Positions 61,585-64,000 of a DNA stretch of 64,000 nt are shown in pieces. Made by a program: the position numbers and the translations under genes. Location: contig NZ_JONU01000007.1 in the NCBI RefSeq assembly GCF_000711985.1, forward strand, positions 124,001 to 188,000, in the 5' to 3' direction. Under the pieces are notes generated by a model. The model was not told the DNA's origin and made no database searches. It saw only the letters and a program-made list of their open reading frames with translations. Numbering within the stretch: position 1 is the first letter of the stretch; each line of letters begins with the position of its first letter. The stretch comes from Rheinheimera texasensis DSM 17496 (lineage in GTDB: Bacteria; Pseudomonadota; Gammaproteobacteria; Enterobacterales; Alteromonadaceae).

Positions 61585-63908
61585 CACGCGATTTCCTTTC
61601 GCTCTAATTCCCTTTCAATTCGATCTTCACATTTGAAAGCCATATCTGCTTTAAATAACCGCTCCCAAACACTATTTAGATTCCCCTGGAGTTCTGATAA
61701 ATGCTCAGGTTTTGTGTCGTATCGTCCAGTTATTTTACCGTCTCGGAATAGCCGAACAGACAAAAGATGATCCAACGCTTGGCTCATTGAGCCTCCCGCA
61801 GCAACAACGACGGGTAAAAATTGCCTAGCTTGGCGCTCCAAGCGGTTTCCCCAGCCGATACCAAATCTTTTTTCCAAAACAGTAGTCAGCTCATGCTCAT
61901 AAAGAGTCTTGAAAACGTTATCTACTTCGGCACGATGAGAGGTGATTGCACTTTGGAAACTGACTCGAAGTGATGAAACGCTATAAATAACTTGTCTTTT
62001 AAGTGTTGACGGTAATTGCTGCATGCAGTTTCGTCCTAACTCTAATACAAAGCTTCGGTCTTGTGTTTTATCCGCAAACTCGAACGTAGTTTCATCATGG
62101 TTTGCGGTACCGATGAACCATACGTTATCTGCCACGGGTATCTTGCGCCCCTCTCTTAAATACCGAGGTGTTTTTGCCGGCGAATCCTCCATCAAAACAA
62201 CCTGTCTATCCTCACCAGACAATTCCATCGCCGAAAGAAACTCAGCAAAATATTGTTCTGGCCGTGAGAGGTTCATTTCGTCAAGGAGAATAATATTTAA
62301 ACGGTCTTGATATGTTGGCGTTTGGGCACGATAGAGAGCCTGTAAACACTCTTTTTCGTAATATCGCTTTTCAAAGGCATTGTAGTGCCCGACAAGGTCA
62401 TCTCGATCTCGCCACCCAGCCTGGACTGGAACCACTGTGCAATGTCCACCAACCGCACTCGCGAACGCTTTAGCTAAAGTCGTTTTTCCTGTACCGGAGA
62501 TCCCTTGAAAGATATGTAGCTGGCTCATCGCCAAGCCACCCAAAAATAACTGTAGCGTTTCTTTGTCAAAGTACAGAGGGTTATTGCGGTCGCTTCGGAA
62601 AATTCTTAACTGAAGTTCGTCGACAAATTCAGTAAGTGAGCCTACAGGTTGTGTTGAAGGGCTTTCGTTATATATCGTGTCCATCCGAGTTAACGCGGGG
62701 AAGACAGCCTGCCCTTGTTGTCGATCTTTTAACTCATCAATTTCTTGCTTTAATTGCGCGGTCGCAATTGAAATTGCATCGTTATGCTGCTGGAGGACGC
62801 GATTTTTCATCATCAAATTTTCGCGTTCCATAATGCCAATGGCTCTTTTATGACGCTCTGCATTTGCCTCATTTAGCTCTTGCTTTGCGTCTCGAAGTTG
62901 CTCTTCGAATGAACGATTTAAATCTCTTAGATGTTCGACTTCATCCTCTAAATCTTCAACAGGACGTCCAGAAAGTTTTTGCCGGTACTCTCTCATTGCT
63001 GATTCAATTTTTTCTACATGAAGTAAAAGCTCCTCAGCTGACTCCATACCTTTTTGCTTGAGTGCTCTTTCCAACTCAGAGAAATCCATTAGTCGCGTCT
63101 TCAAATCGAGCACATTAACTTCGTCACGTTTTCGGTAACTTTTTAATCGACCAATTTCAGATTCTAATTCTGCGATCTGCTGACTAAATTGCTGCTCAAG
63201 CTGAGCTTTCCTTGTTTGAACTGTTGTTTCAAGAAGCGACTCTTTCGCCGATAGTTCTGCTTCGTGCGATATCAGCTCTGCTTTGGCTTTCTCTAGTTCA
63301 AATTTGGTCTGTTGAATTGTCTGGGATGCTGCCAAAAAATCCGCAGACAGAGATCTGAGTTGCTCTTCTTCCATATTTGCGGCTTGCAAAAACTCGCTCT
63401 GACTTTTTGCCAACGACTGCATGTGATCTGCACGAACTTTTGACAATTCTGCTGTCAAGATTGCAAGGGATTGACTATGTTGAGTAATAAAACCAGCTTC
63501 GGCTTCAGCTTCTCGGGCTAAAAGTTCTTCCGCTTTTCTAAGAAGATCTTTTTCCTTTTTCAACAAAGCTGCCCGAATCTCTTGGGTCTCTTTACTACTT
63601 TGATTGTGTTCAGAAATTAAAGCCTCTAATTTTAATTTTTCAGCATCGAGCGAAGCTTTTAAGATATCAGCCTGAGCTCGGGCTTCAGTAATCGCTTGAA
63701 GTTCGGCTTCATAATGTTTTTTAGATTCGGTGAGTTGATCGACTAGTTGATGCAAATTTTCAGTTTGGTCTTTTTCTAACGCACTCAAAACAGAATTGTC
63801 CGGCTTAATTCCGGTCACGGCTTCAATCTTTTCGCCCATAGCAGTTTTTGATGACTTCGGTGTCATGTATGGTGCCGGAATACCAGCTTGTTTGTGTCGT
63901 TTAACCAC
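61584..63908 (-). CDS. Coiled-coil protein with McrB-like AAA+ domain
   Basis: A 774-residue protein. Residues about 40-395 are a long charged coiled coil. The AAA_5/McrB-like ATPase is at about 440-700: Walker A GISGTGKTTL near 469, GWRDRDDLVGHYN near 498, Walker B IILLDEMNLS near 539 and sensor GTANHDETT near 600, with QDRS near 616. Classical McrB has an MNxxD GTP-specificity motif; here the matching region is TANHDET, so nucleotide preference is open. The start is GTG (GAAGGA upstream). It pairs with the McrC-like gene. Confidence 0.75.
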   Translation of the reverse strand: MVKRHKQAGIPAPYMTPKSSKTAMGEKIEAVTGIKPDNSVLSALEKDQTENLHQLVDQLTESKKHYEAELQAITEARAQADILKASLDAEKLKLEALISEHNQSSKETQEIRAALLKKEKDLLRKAEELLAREAEAEAGFITQHSQSLAILTAELSKVRADHMQSLAKSQSEFLQAANMEEEQLRSLSADFLAASQTIQQTKFELEKAKAELISHEAELSAKESLLETTVQTRKAQLEQQFSQQIAELESEIGRLKSYRKRDEVNVLDLKTRLMDFSELERALKQKGMESAEELLLHVEKIESAMREYRQKLSGRPVEDLEDEVEHLRDLNRSFEEQLRDAKQELNEANAERHKRAIGIMERENLMMKNRVLQQHNDAISIATAQLKQEIDELKDRQQGQAVFPALTRMDTIYNESPSTQPVGSLTEFVDELQLRIFRSDRNNPLYFDKETLQLFLGGLAMSQLHIFQGISGTGKTTLAKAFASAVGGHCTVVPVQAGWRDRDDLVGHYNAFEKRYYEKECLQALYRAQTPTYQDRLNIILLDEMNLSRPEQYFAEFLSAMELSGEDRQVVLMEDSPAKTPRYLREGRKIPVADNVWFIGTANHDETTFEFADKTQDRSFVLELGRNCMQQLPSTLKRQVIYSVSSLRVSFQSAITSHRAEVDNVFKTLYEHELTTVLEKRFGIGWGNRLERQARQFLPVVVAAGGSMSQALDHLLSVRLFRDGKITGRYDTKPEHLSELQGNLNSVWERLFKADMAFKCEDRIERELERKEIA

Positions 63909-63947
63909 GGTCCAATCCTTCGAAAAATGTATTTAAAAAATAAGTAG

Positions 63948-64000
63948 TTATCGTTGCAGCCTGTAATGCTGTATTTTTGGAATTATCAGCTCGGCTATCT
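63948..64000 (-). CDS. Possible C-terminus of an upstream gene (partial)
   Basis: An open frame from the right edge ends in TAA at 63948-63950 after about 16 codons (IAELIIPKIQHYRLQR). It lies 39 bases before the AAA+ gene in the same direction, where another island gene would end. It is too short to identify and may be chance. Confidence 0.2.
   Translation of the reverse strand, partial: IAELIIPKIQHYRLQR

Overview
The window reads as a chromosome segment of an aerobic, motile gammaproteobacterium. Its core gene order (gyrA end, serC-aroA-cmk-rpsA-ihfB-lapAB-pyrF; fabA/rmf convergent, then uup and rlmKL; hexR-pykA divergent from zwf-pgl-edd) is that of the Alteromonadales and relatives. I infer something near Rheinheimera/Alishewanella. 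This rests on synteny and protein similarity recalled from memory, not on a search. No rRNA gene, CRISPR array, integrase or intact insertion sequence was seen.

Layout. 1-9482: translation and biosynthesis block (serine, shikimate, CMP kinase, ribosomal protein S1, IHF-beta, LPS-assembly regulators, OMP decarboxylase) ending in a K+/H+ antiporter. 9483-12563: a small accessory zone with a multi-hairpin element, a BrnA antitoxin whose BrnT toxin is wrecked, a DUF2726 protein, a promoter followed by a strongly folded non-coding stretch, an SRAP/YedK peptidase and a tiny membrane protein. 12563-18298: a copper-uptake pair (TonB receptor plus associated exported protein), DUF1543, an exported coiled-coil protein and NAD-malic enzyme. 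18458-23772: AsnC-type regulator divergent from an arginine succinyltransferase operon (astC-astA-astD-DUF1338). 24019-25487: a hydrolase and a persulfide-dioxygenase-like MBL protein. 25725-30430: one membrane and two soluble chemoreceptors. 30604-34841: YbiT ABC-F, a DMT exporter and its divergent MocR regulator.

34917-45450: central carbon metabolism. zwf-pgl-edd-glk-eda forms a compact Entner-Doudoroff operon. hexR-pykA is divergent from it, with two clear HexR boxes, and pfkA is nearby. 45521-56584: a LytS/LytR-type two-component pair, YciA thioesterase, HIT protein, M61 peptidase, a duplicated T-fold protein, fabA with a FabR operator, rmf, a DUF3466 surface protein, Uup and a glutaredoxin-like protein. 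56584-59169: rlmKL and two identical initiator tRNA genes.

59170-64000 looks acquired. It is visibly more A+T-rich, begins just after the tandem tRNA-fMet genes, and carries a translationally coupled pair: a long coiled-coil protein fused to a McrB-like AAA+ domain, and a McrC/DUF2357-like protein that ends in a zinc ribbon and shows no obvious nuclease motif. This is the best candidate in the window for a poorly described defence system. It may continue beyond the right edge.
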